Assembly (NCBI GenBank): GCA_040223615.1
Contig: JAVKFY010000014.1
Coordinates: forward strand, 68,083-132,082
Length of the DNA: 64,000 bases
Origin: JAVKFY01 sp040223615
GTDB lineage: Bacteria > Pseudomonadota > Alphaproteobacteria > GCA-2731375
Reading direction: 5' to 3'
Part shown: positions 45,905 through 54,527 of the stretch, in pieces
Layout: every line of letters begins with the position of its first letter
Numbering within the stretch: position 1 is the stretch's first letter
Notes under the pieces: generated by a model
Told to the model about the DNA's origin: nothing
Database searches by the model: none
Seen by the model: the letters and a program-made list of their open reading frames with translations, nothing else
Translations under genes and position numbers: made by a program

Positions 45905-46020
45905 GGCGATTGGTCATATTGTAAGCAAGGCAGCATTATGCCAAATGATTATGTTCTATCATAATTTATCCTATGTGAAATTATCGTAAGCGACTGTCGT
46001 CTAAGCGATTGTACCCTAGG
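45905..46020 (+). promoter_or_regulatory. AT-rich upstream region of the first binding-protein gene with a symmetric element
   Basis: This stretch is strikingly AT-rich against the local background and lies between livM and the first substrate-binding protein. It contains an imperfect dyad at 45943-45967, in which A/T blocks pair symmetrically about TTC (AAAT..AT..AT - AT..AT..ATTT), and several TATAAT-like hexamers (CATAAT 45960, TTATCC 45966). A strong, separately controlled promoter and a regulator site are likely. No gene is seen from 45791 to 46124. Confidence 0.5.
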
Positions 46021-46124
46021 CTAATTGCTGCCAGACTCGACGTGGGTCCGGATGCTCGTCGTGCTCGGAAAAAGGTACGAGGCAGGCCGGAAACTGGAAA
46101 AACGTCGTCAGGAGGTATGGATAT

Positions 46125-47342
46125 ATGAACTTCATTGGAAAGTTGGCGGCCGGCACGGCCATGGCGCTGGGCGCCACGTTGCTGGCAGGCACGGCGATGG
46201 CCGACACGGTCGGCGTCACGGATTCCGAGATCAAGATCGGCAACACCAACCCGTATAGCGGTCCGGCCTCCGCCTACGGCACCATCGGCAAGTCGGTTGC
46301 CGCCTACATCGCGATGATCAACGAGCAGGGCGGCGTCAACGGCCGCAAGGTCAACTTCATCAGCCTGGACGACGGCTACAGCCCGCCGAAGACCAAGGAG
46401 CAGTTCCGCAAGCTGGTCGAGCAGGAAGAGGTCGCCGCGATCTTCCAGTCGCTGGGCACGCCGACCAACTCCGCCGTTCACACCTACATGAACCGCAAGA
46501 AGGTGCCGCACCTGTTCCTGGCCACCGGCGCGACCAAGTGGGGGCAGCCGAAGAAGTTCCCGTGGACCATGGGCTGGCAGCCGAACTACCAGACCGCCGG
46601 CCGCATCTACGGCAACTACATCAAGGATAACGCGCCGGACGGCAAGATCGGCATCCTGTACCAGAACGACGACTACGGTAAGGACTACATCACCGGCCTG
46701 CAGCTCGCGCTGGGCGACATGTTCGACAAGATGGTGATCGCGCAGGAGAGCTACGAGACCACCGATCCGACCGTCGACTCGCAGGTGGTGAACCTGAAGT
46801 CGAAGGGCGCCGACGTGTTCTACAACATCACCACGCCGAAGTTCGCCGCGCAGGCGATCAAGAAGGCCTACGAGATCGGCTGGAAGCCGGTGCACGTGCT
46901 GAACGACGTGTCGGCCTCGGTCTCCTCGGTGCTGAAGCCGGCCGGCTTCGACGCCTCCAAGGGCATCGTTACCGGCGTGTACCTGAAGGATCCGACCGAC
47001 CCGGCCTGGAAGGACGATCCGGAGTACAAGGAGTGGGTCGCCTGGATGGACAAGTACCAGCCCGATGGCGACAAGACCAACTCGTTCAACGCCTACGGCT
47101 ACGCGGCCGGGCAGACCATCATCGCGGTGCTGGAGCAGTGCGGCGACGACCTGAGCCGCGAGAACATCATGGCCCAGGCGGCGAACCTGCGCGACGTGCG
47201 CCTGAAGATGCTGCTGCCGGGCATCCTGGTGAACACCGGGCCGAACGATTTCTACCCGATCGAGCAGATGCAGATGCAGCAGTTCGACGGCAAGGAGTGG
47301 GTCCGGTTCGGCCCGGTCCTGAGCGCCGGCGGCGCCAGCTGA
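46125..47342 (+). CDS. ABC transporter substrate-binding protein, aromatic/branched-chain acid type (copy 1)
   Basis: 405 residues. Signal peptide about 1-26 (LAAGTAMALGATLLAGTAMA). The mature start DTVGVTDSEIKIGNTNPYSG and the blocks NFISLDDGYSPPKTKEQ and FQSLGTPTNSAVHTYMNRKKVP belong to a periplasmic binding family whose characterised Rhodopseudomonas members bind lignin-derived aromatic acids; some others bind branched-chain amino acids. AGGAGG at 46111-46116 is the ribosome site. Nearly identical in layout to the next gene, so both probably feed the LivGFHM permease. Confidence 0.93.
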   Translation: MNFIGKLAAGTAMALGATLLAGTAMADTVGVTDSEIKIGNTNPYSGPASAYGTIGKSVAAYIAMINEQGGVNGRKVNFISLDDGYSPPKTKEQFRKLVEQEEVAAIFQSLGTPTNSAVHTYMNRKKVPHLFLATGATKWGQPKKFPWTMGWQPNYQTAGRIYGNYIKDNAPDGKIGILYQNDDYGKDYITGLQLALGDMFDKMVIAQESYETTDPTVDSQVVNLKSKGADVFYNITTPKFAAQAIKKAYEIGWKPVHVLNDVSASVSSVLKPAGFDASKGIVTGVYLKDPTDPAWKDDPEYKEWVAWMDKYQPDGDKTNSFNAYGYAAGQTIIAVLEQCGDDLSRENIMAQAANLRDVRLKMLLPGILVNTGPNDFYPIEQMQMQQFDGKEWVRFGPVLSAGGAS

Positions 47343-47388
47343 TCGACGCCTGACACGGTCCGCCGCAGACGCGGCGGCGCCCGAATTG

Positions 47389-47425
47389 AGTGAGCGCACC
47401 GGTGGCTTCCGCCGGTGCGCTCACT
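47389..47425 (+). terminator. 14-bp stem-loop between the two binding-protein genes
   Basis: AGTGAGCGCACCGG and CCGGTGCGCTCACT form a perfect stem around a nine-base loop, 47 bases after the first binding-protein stop. There is no T tract; it may protect the upstream mRNA from 3' decay or lower read-through into the second copy. Confidence 0.55.
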
Positions 47426-47534
47426 GCTGCGTGTGCGATGTTTCTGATTATGGACAGTCAGCCCGCATGCGAGTAGCCTCCCCCTATCCATAGCCGCAAG
47501 ACAAGCGGTACCTGAGAGATTGAGGAGGCTGCCA

Positions 47535-48752
47535 ATGCGTTTGAGGAAATATCTGCTTGCCGGTGCGACGGCGCTGGCTGGCGTGGCGATGCTGGCGACG
47601 AACGCCAGCGCGGACACGGTCGGTGTCACAGCGACCGAGATCAAGATCGGCAACACCAACCCGTATAGCGGCCCGGCGTCGTCCTACGGGACCATCGGCA
47701 AGTCGATTTCGGCCTTCATCAACAAGGTCAATGCCGAAGGCGGCGTGAACGGCCGCAAGATCAACTTCATCTCGGTCGACGACGGCTACAGCCCGCCAAA
47801 GACCAAGGAACAGTTCCGCAAGCTCATCGAACAGGAAGAGGTGGCGTTCATCTTCCAGTCGCTGGGCACGCCGACCAACTCCGCCGTGCACACCTACATG
47901 AACCGCAAGAAGGTGCCGCAGCTGTTCGTCGCCACCGGCGCGACCAAGTGGGGGCAGCCGAAGAAGTATCCGTGGACCATGGGCTGGCAGCCGACCTACC
48001 AGACCGCGGGCCGGATCTACGGCAACTACATCCTGAAGAACGCGCCGGACGGCAAGATCGGCATCCTGTTCCAGAACGACGACTATGGTAAGGACTACGT
48101 CGAAGGCCTGCGGCTGGCCCTGGGCGACAAGTTCGACTCCATGGTGATCGCGGAGGAAAGCTACGAAGTCACCGATCCGACCGTCGACTCGCAGGTGGTG
48201 AACCTGAAGTCGAAGGGCGCCGACGTCTTCTACAACGTCTCGATTCCGAAGTTCGCCGCGCAGGCGATCAAGAAGGCCTACGAGATCGGCTGGCGCCCGG
48301 TGCACGTGCTGAACGACGTGTCGTCGTCGATCGCCTCGGTCCTGAAGCCGGCCGGCTTCGAGGCCTCCAAGGGCATCGTCACCGGCGTGTGGGGCAAGGA
48401 CCCGACCGACCCGGCCTGGAAGGACGATCCGGAGTACAAGGCGTGGCTGGCCTGGATGGAGAAGTACTATCCGGAAGGCGACAAGACCAACCCGTTCAAC
48501 GCCTACGGCTATTCGGTCGGCCACATCCTGGTGCAGGTGCTGAAGCAATGTGGCGACGACCTGAGCCGGGAGAACATCATGGCCCAGGCGGCGAACCTGC
48601 GTGACGTGCGGGTTCCGATGCTGCTGCCGGGTATCCTGGTCAACACCAGCGCGAACGACTTCTATCCGGTCGAGCAGATGCAGATGCAGCAGTTCGACGG
48701 CAAGGAGTGGGTCCGGTTCGGCCCGATCCTGAGCGCCGGCGGCGAGAGCTGA
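47535..48752 (+). CDS. ABC transporter substrate-binding protein, aromatic/branched-chain acid type (copy 2)
   Basis: 405 residues. Signal peptide about 1-26 (RKYLLAGATALAGVAMLATNASA), then DTVGVTATEIKIGNTNPYSG. The body is very similar to copy 1 along its whole length, with changes mainly in the signal and a few surface and pocket positions (HLFLATG to QLFVATG; VYLKDPTDP to VWGKDPTDP; AAGQTIIAVLEQC to SVGHILVQVLKQC). GAGGAGG (47522-47528) sets ATG 47535; a TTG 15 bases upstream is not needed. Two binding proteins for one permease may give two related substrates. Confidence 0.93.
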   Translation: MRLRKYLLAGATALAGVAMLATNASADTVGVTATEIKIGNTNPYSGPASSYGTIGKSISAFINKVNAEGGVNGRKINFISVDDGYSPPKTKEQFRKLIEQEEVAFIFQSLGTPTNSAVHTYMNRKKVPQLFVATGATKWGQPKKYPWTMGWQPTYQTAGRIYGNYILKNAPDGKIGILFQNDDYGKDYVEGLRLALGDKFDSMVIAEESYEVTDPTVDSQVVNLKSKGADVFYNVSIPKFAAQAIKKAYEIGWRPVHVLNDVSSSIASVLKPAGFEASKGIVTGVWGKDPTDPAWKDDPEYKAWLAWMEKYYPEGDKTNPFNAYGYSVGHILVQVLKQCGDDLSRENIMAQAANLRDVRVPMLLPGILVNTSANDFYPVEQMQMQQFDGKEWVRFGPILSAGGES

Positions 48753-48777
48753 CCGACGTTTGAACTGACGTGAGGGA

Positions 48778-48808
48778 GGCCGCCGGCGGTTCCGCCGGCG
48801 GTCTTTTT
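48778..48808 (+). terminator. Rho-independent terminator after the second binding protein
   Basis: CCGCCGGC and GCCGGCGG form a GC stem around GGTTCC, followed by TCTTTTT. This is the clearest intrinsic terminator in the window and ends the liv/binding-protein region before the convergent ClC gene. Confidence 0.8.
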
Positions 48809-48822
48809 CGTGCCCGCACGCC

Positions 48823-50586
48823 TCATGACCGCACGCCGTGCTCCTCGGCCTGGAGCTGGAGCAGGGCGCGGTTGTAGGCGCGCAGCGCGTCGACCTGGTG
48901 CACGATGCCGACCACGCGCCGGGTCTTGTCGTCGTCGACCACGGGCAGGTGGTTCTCGCCGCTGGTCTCCATCGCCTGCAGCGCGCGCTCCAGGCTGTCG
49001 CCGGCGGTCAGAAAGGCTGGCGCGGCGTGGGCGATCTCCTTCGCGTTCATCTGCTCGTCGACATCGGCCTCGAAGGCGACGGCGCGGATATCGGCGAAGG
49101 ACAGCATGCCGGTCAGCCCCTCGTCCTCGTCGACCAGCAGGAATCCGGTGGCCGGCGCGCTCGGCAGCAGCCGCTTCAGGTCGCGCAGCGGCGCGTCCTC
49201 GCGCACGATGTGGAAGCGCCGGTCCATGACGTCGCGCACCAGCACGGCGCGCAGCAGGTGTCGGGCGCGGCCGCCGGCCAGGTTGAGGCCACGGCGCACC
49301 AGCTGGCGGTGAAAGTAGCTGGGGCCCTGGAGCTGCTGCGTCAGCACGGTGGCGGTGGAGCTGGCGACCATCGCCGCGATGGTCATCTCATAGTCGCCGG
49401 TCAGTTCGAACACGATCAGGATCGTCGAGATCGGCGCACCCAGAACCGCGGCGGCCATCGCGCTCATGCCGACGATGGCGTAGGCGCCGTGTCCGGTGGC
49501 GAGCTCCGGGAACGCGTGCGCGGCGACGATGCCGAAGGCGCCGCCGGTCATCGCGCCCAGGAACAACGCCGGCGAGAACACACCGCCGCCGAAGCGGCAG
49601 CCGAGCGTGATCGCCGTCGCCGCGGTCTTCAGCACGATCAGCGCGATCAGCAGCCATAGCGACAGCTGCTGGTTCAGGGCCGCATCGGTGGCCTCGTAGC
49701 CGACGCCCAGGATGTGCGGGAAGTTGACCGCCAGCGCGCCGACCAGCAGCCCGCCGCAGGCCGGCAGCAGCAGCGGCGGGATCGGCAGGCTCTCGACCAC
49801 CTTCTGGGTAAAAGTGACCGACCAGTTGAAGGTCATGGCGATCGCGGCGCAGACCACGCCGAGCAGCAGGTAGGCCGGGAATTCCAGCATGGTGACGATT
49901 TCGAAGCCGGGCAGGATGAAGGCCGGCTCGGTGCCCAGGTGGATGCGGGAGACCACGGTGCCGGCGACGGAGGCGATCACCACCGGGGCGAAGGCGGACA
50001 GCGCGTAGTGGCCGATCACCACTTCCAGGGCGAAGAACACGCCGGCGATCGGGGCGTTGAACGAGGCGGCGACCGCCGCCGCGACGCCGCAGCCCAGGAT
50101 GGTGCGGCTCAGCCCGGCGCTGAGGTGCAGGCGCTGGGCCAGCCAGGAGGCCAGCGTGGCGCCGAAATGGACCATCGGTCCCTCGCGGCCGGCCGAGGCG
50201 CCGAAACCCAGCGAGGTGGCGCTGATCACCGCGGCGCCGATCCCTTCGCGCAGGCCGAGCCGGCCCTGGCGCAGGACGTTGGCCTCGATTACCTCCGGCA
50301 CGCCGTGCGGCCGGTTGTCGGGCATCAGCAGCTTCAGCAGCACGCCGACGATCAGGCCGCCAAGCGCCGGCAACAGCAGGATCTGCCAGTCCGGGAGCTG
50401 TGCCGCCTTGGTGAACACCGCCTCGTCGGGGAAGCCGAAGGCGATCCACTGGATGCCGGCGATGGCGCCGCGAAAGGCGATGGCGGCGTAGGCGACGACG
50501 ATGCCGACCGCGACGGCGACCAGGTTCAGGATGATCTGCTCGTTGTGCCGCAACCGGTTCCAGCGGTCGGTGACGGCGGCGAACAT
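48823..50586 (-). CDS. ClC-family chloride/anion transporter with C-terminal CBS pair
   Basis: 587 residues. The ClC core has RPHGVPEVI (in place of GSGIP), GASAGREGPMVHFG with the gating Glu, and GGGVFSPALFLGAMTGGAFG with the conserved Tyr-region Phe. About 10-12 helices are followed by two CBS domains (about 445-575; TGFLLVDEDEGLTGMLSF and HLPVVDDDKTRRVVGIV). The gating Glu is present, so H+/Cl- exchange is more likely than a channel; the change of GSGIP to PHGVP may alter anion choice. Followed on the same strand by no gene; the thioesterase lies 14 bases upstream. Confidence 0.9.
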   Translation of the reverse strand: MFAAVTDRWNRLRHNEQIILNLVAVAVGIVVAYAAIAFRGAIAGIQWIAFGFPDEAVFTKAAQLPDWQILLLPALGGLIVGVLLKLLMPDNRPHGVPEVIEANVLRQGRLGLREGIGAAVISATSLGFGASAGREGPMVHFGATLASWLAQRLHLSAGLSRTILGCGVAAAVAASFNAPIAGVFFALEVVIGHYALSAFAPVVIASVAGTVVSRIHLGTEPAFILPGFEIVTMLEFPAYLLLGVVCAAIAMTFNWSVTFTQKVVESLPIPPLLLPACGGLLVGALAVNFPHILGVGYEATDAALNQQLSLWLLIALIVLKTAATAITLGCRFGGGVFSPALFLGAMTGGAFGIVAAHAFPELATGHGAYAIVGMSAMAAAVLGAPISTILIVFELTGDYEMTIAAMVASSTATVLTQQLQGPSYFHRQLVRRGLNLAGGRARHLLRAVLVRDVMDRRFHIVREDAPLRDLKRLLPSAPATGFLLVDEDEGLTGMLSFADIRAVAFEADVDEQMNAKEIAHAAPAFLTAGDSLERALQAMETSGENHLPVVDDDKTRRVVGIVHQVDALRAYNRALLQLQAEEHGVRS

Positions 50587-50600
50587 CGCGGTGCCGGTCC

Positions 50601-51122
50601 TCAGCCGCGGCGACGGATGCCGATCACCCGTCCGGCCGCCGGGGGCCGTGGCAGGCCGGCGTGCGCGGTGCGGATGGCATCGACCCGGGCCTGGACCGCG
50701 GGCGGGAAAGGCGCGGCGCCGCGGGCGCCCAGGTCGACGTGCAGCAGCATCAGTTCGCTGGTCGCCGACAGAAACCCTTCATCGGCGTGGAATAGCTCGC
50801 TGTAGAGGTGAATGCGCTTGTCGTCGGCGTCCAGCACCTGGCCGGTCATCTTCAACGGCGCGCCCTCGGCCACCTCGCGGATGTACTGGACATGGGTTTC
50901 CAGCACGAAGGCCGACATGTTGGTGCGCTTCACGTATTCGGCGCCGATGTCGATGATGCCGAACAGGCCGTCGGTGCCGTGGTCGAAGACCAGCACGTAA
51001 TAGGCCACGTTCATGTGCCCGTTGTAGTCGATCCACTCCGGCTTCACCGATGTGCGCAGCAGTTCCAGCGGCTCCGGCGGCACCGGCACGGCGGCAGGAT
51101 CGAAGGCGGGCCGAATCGACAT
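50601..51122 (-). CDS. Hotdog-fold thioesterase family protein
   Basis: 173 residues. EWIDYNGHMNVAYYVLVFDHG is the family signature with the active-site Asp and His/Asn region of 4-hydroxybenzoyl-CoA-type thioesterases, here the betaine/carnitine-CoA-thioesterase-like branch. The C-terminal 30 residues (HAGLPRPPAAGRVIGIRRRG) are proline- and arginine-rich and probably disordered. ATG 51122. Lies just before the ClC gene on the same strand and divergent from the GlcD-like gene. Confidence 0.85.
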   Translation of the reverse strand: MSIRPAFDPAAVPVPPEPLELLRTSVKPEWIDYNGHMNVAYYVLVFDHGTDGLFGIIDIGAEYVKRTNMSAFVLETHVQYIREVAEGAPLKMTGQVLDADDKRIHLYSELFHADEGFLSATSELMLLHVDLGARGAAPFPPAVQARVDAIRTAHAGLPRPPAAGRVIGIRRRG

Positions 51123-51213
51123 GCGCGCGATGATAGCAGCGCTGTCGGTTGCCGCGCACCTGCGCGGGCGCCTATAACAAATTGAAGGGATACACCCCGT
51201 GGGGAGCAAAGCG

Positions 51214-52602
51214 ATGAGCGTGGCACCAGTGGCGACCGAAACCGTGGTCGAGCAGCTACAGGACCGGTTCGGCGATCGGGTCAGCCTGAGCCAGGCAGTG
51301 CGCGAGCAGCACGGCCGCGGCGAGAGCTGGCATCAGGCGCAGCCGCCGGACGCGGTGGTGTTCGCCCGTTCCACCGAGGAGGTGGTCGAGATCGTCAACC
51401 TGTGCCGCGAGCACCAGGTGCCGATCATCGCCTATGGCACCGGCACCTCGCTGGAGGGCCACCTGGCGGCGCTGAAGGGCGGCATCTGCATCGACCTGTC
51501 ACAGATGAACGCGGTGCTGGAGGTGAACGCGGAGGATCTGGACTGCGTGGTGCAGCCCGGCGTGACGCGCAAGCAGCTCAACGAGTATCTGCGCGACCAG
51601 GGCCTGTTCTTCCCGATCGATCCGGGTGCCGACGCCTCCATCGGTGGCATGACCGCGACGCGGGCCAGCGGGACCAACGCGGTGCGCTACGGCACCATGC
51701 GCGAGAACGTGCTGGCGCTGACCGTGGTGCTGGCCGACGGCCGGGTGATCCGTACCAGCCGGCGGGCGCGCAAGTCGGCGGCCGGCTACGACCTGACCCG
51801 GCTGTTCGTCGGGTCGGAAGGTACGCTGGGGGTGATCACCGAGGTCACCTTGCGGCTCTACGGCATTCCGGAGGCGATCAGTTCCGCCGTGGTGCCGTTC
51901 AAGGACATCGAGGGCGCGGTCAACACCACGATCCTGACCATCCAGTCCGGTATCCCGGTGGCGCGCATCGAGCTGCTGGACGAGATCCAGCTCGACGCAA
52001 TCAACAAGTATTCCGACATGGACCACGAGGTCGCCCCGACCCTGTTCCTGGAGTTTCACGGCACCGAGCGCGGCGTGCAGGAGCAGGCCGAACAGGTCAA
52101 GGCACTGGCCGACGAACTCGGCGGCGGCGAATTCCGCTGGACCACCAAGACCGAGGAGCGCAACAAACTGTGGCAGGCGCGCCACGACGCCGCCTATGCC
52201 TGCAAGGCGCTGCGCCCCAATGCCGAGCTGTGGGCGACCGATGTCTGCGTGCCGATCTCGCGGCTGGCCGAATGTATCGCGGAGACCAAGCAGGACCTGG
52301 CCGAGAGTTTCCTGATCGCGCCGCTGGTCGGCCATGTCGGCGACGGCAACTTCCACCTCGCTTTCGTCCTGGATCGTTCCGACCCGAAGGAGATGGACGA
52401 GGCCGAGCGGATCAACGGCCGGCTGATCAGCCGGGCGCTGGCGATGGGCGGCACCTGCACCGGCGAGCACGGGGTCGGCTACGGCAAGTCCAAGTACCTG
52501 ATCGCCGAGCATGGCGAGGCGGTCGCGGTGATGCGCACGCTGAAGCAGGCGCTGGATCCCGACAACATCATGAACCCCGGCAAGATCTTCACGGGCAACT
52601 AG
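51214..52602 (+). CDS. FAD-linked oxidase, D-lactate dehydrogenase (cytochrome)/GlcD type
   Basis: 462 residues. AYGTGTSLEGHLAALKGG is the FAD-binding loop of the PCMH fold; the C-terminal FAD-oxidase domain ends with the conserved TGEHGVGYGKSKYL and LDPDNIMNPGKIF. There is no signal peptide or C-terminal iron-sulfur domain, so a cytochrome c or separate subunit may be the acceptor. It probably oxidises a D-2-hydroxy acid. GGGGAG at 51201-51206 fixes ATG 51214. One base separates it from the SMP-30 gene. Confidence 0.9.
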   Translation: MSVAPVATETVVEQLQDRFGDRVSLSQAVREQHGRGESWHQAQPPDAVVFARSTEEVVEIVNLCREHQVPIIAYGTGTSLEGHLAALKGGICIDLSQMNAVLEVNAEDLDCVVQPGVTRKQLNEYLRDQGLFFPIDPGADASIGGMTATRASGTNAVRYGTMRENVLALTVVLADGRVIRTSRRARKSAAGYDLTRLFVGSEGTLGVITEVTLRLYGIPEAISSAVVPFKDIEGAVNTTILTIQSGIPVARIELLDEIQLDAINKYSDMDHEVAPTLFLEFHGTERGVQEQAEQVKALADELGGGEFRWTTKTEERNKLWQARHDAAYACKALRPNAELWATDVCVPISRLAECIAETKQDLAESFLIAPLVGHVGDGNFHLAFVLDRSDPKEMDEAERINGRLISRALAMGGTCTGEHGVGYGKSKYLIAEHGEAVAVMRTLKQALDPDNIMNPGKIFTGN

Positions 52603-52603
52603 G

Positions 52604-53581
52604 ATGCACCATCGCCCGCGGCACCCGTCCACCGCCGGCTGGCGCGAGCAGCCGCGCTATCCCGACCCGCTGATCCACACCCTGGACGAGAAGTTCGACA
52701 AGTACCGGATTTTCTCCGCCGCGGTGGAGCGGCTCTACACCGGCTGCCGCTGGTCGGAGGGGCCCGTGTGGTTCGGCGACGGGCGCTATCTGCTGTGGTC
52801 GGACATTCCGAACAACCGCATCCTCAAGTGGGAAGAAGAGACCGGCCGGACCAGCGTCTACCGGCGTCCGTCGGATTTCGCCAACGGCCATACCCGCGAT
52901 CGGCGGGGCCGGCTGATCACCTGCGAGCATGGCGGCCGGCGGGTGACGCGGACCGAGTATGACGGATCGATCACCGTGATCATGGACAACTGGCAGGGCA
53001 AGCCGCTGAACTCGCCGAACGACGTGGTGGTGAAGTCGGACGGCTCGATCTGGTTCACCGACCCGCCGTTCGGCATCCTCGGCAACTACGAGGGGCACAA
53101 GGCGGAGTCCGAGACCGCGCCGGCGGTCTACCGCGTCGATGGCGAGACCCTGCAACCCGAGATCGTCGCGGATGGCGTGCTGGGACCGAACGGGCTGGCC
53201 TTCTCGCCGGACGAGAAGGTGTTCTACCTGGTGCAGTCGCGAGCGACGCCGAACCGCAACATCCTGGCCTACGACGTCGGCGCCGACGGCCGGAGCCTGT
53301 CGAACAAGCGCGTCCATATCGATGCCGGGCCGGGCGGCACGCCGGACGGCTTCCGCGTCGATGTCGACGGCAACCTGTGGGCCGGCTGGGGCATGGGCAG
53401 CGCCGAGCTCGACGGCGTGATGGTGTTCTCGCCCGACGGCACGCCGATCGGCCGCATCGAGTTGCCGGAACGCTGCGCCAACGTCTGTTTCGGCGGCCCG
53501 AAGCGCAACCGGCTGTTCATGGCCGCCAGCCAGTCGCTCTATGCGCTCTACGTCAACACCCAGGGCGTCGCCGGCGGCTAG
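52604..53581 (+). CDS. SMP-30/gluconolactonase-family protein
   Basis: 325 residues. WSEGPVWFGDGRYLLWSDIPNNRILKW holds the metal-binding Glu; NSPNDVVVKSDGSIWFTDP holds the central Asn and Asp; PNGLAFSPDEKVFYL and TPDGFRVDVDGNLWAG complete the six-bladed propeller. Family enzymes hydrolyse sugar lactones with Ca2+ or Zn2+. No signal peptide. One base after the upstream stop and two bases before the next gene, so all three are co-translated; this enzyme may open the lactone formed by or before the oxidase. Confidence 0.9.
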   Translation: MHHRPRHPSTAGWREQPRYPDPLIHTLDEKFDKYRIFSAAVERLYTGCRWSEGPVWFGDGRYLLWSDIPNNRILKWEEETGRTSVYRRPSDFANGHTRDRRGRLITCEHGGRRVTRTEYDGSITVIMDNWQGKPLNSPNDVVVKSDGSIWFTDPPFGILGNYEGHKAESETAPAVYRVDGETLQPEIVADGVLGPNGLAFSPDEKVFYLVQSRATPNRNILAYDVGADGRSLSNKRVHIDAGPGGTPDGFRVDVDGNLWAGWGMGSAELDGVMVFSPDGTPIGRIELPERCANVCFGGPKRNRLFMAASQSLYALYVNTQGVAGG

Positions 53582-53583
53582 CC

Positions 53584-54345
53584 ATGCCGACCAGGGACAT
53601 GTCGCAGTGGCGCACCGGGATCGCCCAGGTGGTATCCGGTGACGAGGAAGAGGTGCTGGTCCGCGGCGAGAAACTGTCGGAACTGATCGGGCAGGCCAGC
53701 TTCGCGGAGATGATGTTCCTGCTGCTGCAGGGCCGGCGACCGACATCCGCGCAGACGCGGGTGTTCGACGCGTTGCTGGTGGCCTGCATGGAGCATGGCA
53801 TCGCGCCGCCGTCGATGATCGCGCGCTGCTTCGCGTCCTACGGCACCAACATCCAGAGCGCGGTCGGCGCCGGCATCCTGGCCTTTGGCGACAAGATGGG
53901 CGGGCTCGGCGAACAGCTGGCGAAACTGCTGTCGGAAGCAGTGGCGGGCCGCGACCTTGGCGACGATGGCCTGCGCGCGGCGGCCACGGCGATCGTCGCG
54001 GCGAACCCGCGGGTGCCGGGCTACGGCATTCCGCTGCACGGCGCCGATCCGCGCAGTCCGGCGGTGCTCAAGGTCGCGCATGACGAGGGCGTCGCGGGGA
54101 CCTACTGCCGGCTTGGCGGCTTCATCGAGGAAAAGTTGACGGCGCGGCGCGGCGGTCGGCCGGTGCCGATGAACGTGGACGGGGTCAGCGCCGTGGTCGG
54201 CCTCGACCTCGGCTTCGACTGGCGCGCGACGCGGCTGTTCCTGCTGACCGCGCGCTCGGTGTCGATCGGCGCGCACTACCTGGAGGAACAGGCGCAGGAC
54301 AGCACCTGGCGCCACATTCCCGCCGACCAGATCGAGTACGAGTGA
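53584..54345 (+). CDS. Citrate-synthase-like / citryl-CoA lyase family protein
   Basis: 253 residues. FAEMMFLLLQGRRPTSAQTRVFDALLVACMEHG is the shortened citrate-synthase start; IPLHGADPRSPAVLKVA holds the active-site His block (LHGADPR); GVSAVVGLDLGFDWRATRLFLLTARSVSIGAHYLEE is the C-terminal CoA and oxaloacetate region. It is shorter than true citrate synthase and fits the citryl-CoA-lyase-like subfamily of unknown substrate. Its location suggests cleavage of a CoA-ester made from the oxidised hydroxy acid. ATG 53584, two bases after the previous stop. Confidence 0.82.
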   Translation: MPTRDMSQWRTGIAQVVSGDEEEVLVRGEKLSELIGQASFAEMMFLLLQGRRPTSAQTRVFDALLVACMEHGIAPPSMIARCFASYGTNIQSAVGAGILAFGDKMGGLGEQLAKLLSEAVAGRDLGDDGLRAAATAIVAANPRVPGYGIPLHGADPRSPAVLKVAHDEGVAGTYCRLGGFIEEKLTARRGGRPVPMNVDGVSAVVGLDLGFDWRATRLFLLTARSVSIGAHYLEEQAQDSTWRHIPADQIEYE

Positions 54346-54350
54346 ACCTG

Positions 54351-54441
54351 TCATTCCTGCGAAGACAGGAATCCAGGCAGCTTTGGACCCTGGCACCGCC
54401 GTCGCACGACGTTCCCTGGATGCCAGCCTTCGCTGGGGGGT
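54351..54441. repeat. Complex palindromic repeat after the citryl-CoA-lyase-like gene
   Basis: ATTCCTG-CGAAGA-CAGGAAT (54353-54372), the outer pair ATCCAGG/CCTGGAT (54371-54377 and 54415-54421) and CCAGC-CTTC-GCTGG (54423-54436) form a cruciform-like structure. This CATTCCTGCGAA...CAGGAATCCAGG pattern is a widespread proteobacterial intergenic repeat. It may also end transcription of the upstream operon. Confidence 0.65.
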
Positions 54442-54527
54442 GAGGCCGCTCGCCAATTCGTGACCGAACGTGGGTATCGCTTGGCTTTCCGCCGGCCTAT
54501 GTGCAGGTGAGCCACGGGAGACTGCCG

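Noticed and set aside
46118..46127. Mini-ORF ATG GAT ATA TGA overlapping the start of the first binding protein
   Set aside because: It sits only one base from the AGGAGG site, too close to be used; the site is well spaced for ATG 46125.
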